Assembly: GCA_012514615.1 (NCBI GenBank)
Contig: JAAYZY010000625.1
Coordinates: forward strand, 1-6,971
Direction of reading: 5' to 3'
Source of the DNA: Chloroflexota bacterium
GTDB lineage: Bacteria > Chloroflexota > Anaerolineae > DTPP01
DNA length: 6,971 bases
Below are positions 6,195-6,971 of the stretch, piece after piece. Below the pieces are notes generated by a model. It saw only the letters and a program-made list of their open reading frames with translations, had not been told where the DNA came from and ran no database searches. The position numbers and the translations under genes are program-made. How positions within the stretch are numbered: position 1 is the stretch's first letter; every line of letters starts with the position of its first letter.

Positions 6195-6971
6195 ATGAAA
6201 GTGGGCATCTACGCCACCGGCCTGCAGGCCTACGAGTTCGAAGAGATGCTGGATGTCGTGCGCGACTTGGGCGCTGAGGCGGTGGAGCTGGGCGTGGGCA
6301 TCTACCCCCGCCGCCGCCACGTGGAACCGGCCGAGGTGTTGGGCCGGCCGGCCAAGATCCAGGCGGTGAAAGACGCCATGGCCCGGCGCGGCCTCGTGGT
6401 CAGCGGGGTCTCGTGCCACAGCAACCCGCTGCACCCAGACGAGGCCATCGCCAGCCGGTCCGACGAGGCGTACCACAACGCCGTGCGCTTGGCTGCTGCG
6501 CTGGAGGTGGGGGTGGTGAACCTCTTCTCAGGCTGCCCCGGCGGCGGCCCCGACGACAAGGTGCCCAACTGGGTCACCTGCCCCTGGCCCCCCGACTTCA
6601 GCCAAGCCCTGGAGTGGCAGTGGAACGAGCGGATCATCCCCTATTGGCGGCGCACCGCGCCGTTCGCCCAAGAACATGGCGTGCGCCTGGCGTTTGAGAT
6701 GCACCCGGGGTTCTCCGTCTACAACCCGCCCACGCTGCTGCGCCTGCGGGAGGCGGTGGGGCCCGTGGTGGGAGCCAACTTCGATCCCAGCCACCTCTTC
6801 TGGCAAGGGATCGACCCGGTGGCCGCCATCCGTAAGTTGAAGGGGGCCATCTACCACTTCCACGCCAAAGACACCTACATCGACCCCTACAACTGCGCGG
6901 CCGACGGCGTGCTGGACACTCGACCCTACAGCGATCTGGAGCAGCGGTCGTGGATCTTCCGCTCGGTGGGC
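6195..6971 (+). CDS. Sugar phosphate isomerase/epimerase (TIM barrel), 3'-truncated by window edge
   Basis: The frame is open from ATG 6195 to the last base (259 codons), with the C-terminus beyond the window; relatives are commonly 300-350 residues. It has the xylose isomerase-like/AP endonuclease family 2 barrel. The N-terminal strand is KVGIYATGL, followed by AEAVELGVG and VVSGVSCHSNPLHP. The divalent-metal ligands expected of the fold are E168 (AFEMHPG), D197 and H200 (ANFDPSH), and H223 in the HxK-type HFHAKD (221-226). A final glutamate ligand would lie in the missing part. The IDPYNCAADGVLDTRPY stretch is typical of a well-spread bacterial subgroup annotated only as sugar phosphate isomerase/epimerase. 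Substrates are probably sugars, sugar acids or inositol derivatives, and the exact one is not readable. It has its own promoter and ribosome site and is transcribed away from nth, probably as the first gene of a carbohydrate operon continuing rightward. A true AP endonuclease IV is unlikely: the DNA-binding loops and full ligand set of Nfo are not seen. Confidence 0.9.
   Translation, partial: MKVGIYATGLQAYEFEEMLDVVRDLGAEAVELGVGIYPRRRHVEPAEVLGRPAKIQAVKDAMARRGLVVSGVSCHSNPLHPDEAIASRSDEAYHNAVRLAAALEVGVVNLFSGCPGGGPDDKVPNWVTCPWPPDFSQALEWQWNERIIPYWRRTAPFAQEHGVRLAFEMHPGFSVYNPPTLLRLREAVGPVVGANFDPSHLFWQGIDPVAAIRKLKGAIYHFHAKDTYIDPYNCAADGVLDTRPYSDLEQRSWIFRSVG

Overview
The window is GC-rich bacterial DNA, densely packed with genes that start from good Shine-Dalgarno sites. 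It holds seven genes: two on the plus strand at the left, four on the minus strand in the middle, and one on the plus strand at the right. The first and last genes run off the window. I see no RNA genes, mobile elements, CRISPR arrays or phage signatures. Gene content and style suggest a free-living heterotroph. A Chloroflexota-type or other high-GC lineage is a guess from sequence style only.

Region 1 (1-2633, plus) has two tandem amidohydrolases separated by 17 nt. The first is the C-terminal ~389 codons of an N-acyl-D-amino-acid deacylase (D-aminoacylase) family enzyme. The second is a complete 481-residue metal-dependent amidohydrolase of the MTA/SAH deaminase-chlorohydrolase superfamily, with a GTG start and a perfect AGGAGG site. 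They look like part of a catabolic operon for an N-acylated or amide/amidine-type substrate. The second enzyme lacks the usual HxxE motif on strand beta-5, so its substrate is uncertain.

Region 2 (2644-6002, minus) is a tight four-gene operon. In transcription order it is nth (endonuclease III), a histidine phosphatase, a two-TM membrane protein of unknown function, and radA (recombination/repair ATPase). Two of the three junctions are 4-nt ATGA overlaps and the third gap is 19 nt, so the four are very probably co-transcribed and partly translationally coupled. Base-excision repair (Nth) and branch-migration/recombination (RadA) thus bracket two proteins with no known repair role.

Region 3 (6003-6194) is the only real intergenic space. 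It carries two divergent promoter-like sequences of matched architecture: TTGACC/TTGACA, a 17-bp spacer, then an identical extended -10 TGCTACCAT. They face away from each other, one driving the nth-radA operon and the other driving region 4.

Region 4 (6195-6971, plus, runs off the end) is a TIM-barrel sugar phosphate isomerase/epimerase (xylose isomerase-like/AP endonuclease 2 fold) with the expected metal ligands. It is probably the first gene of a carbohydrate catabolic operon.

No clearly novel defence or mobile system is visible. The items most worth a second look are the mirrored promoter pair, the unknown membrane protein coupled to radA, and the atypical active site of the second amidohydrolase.
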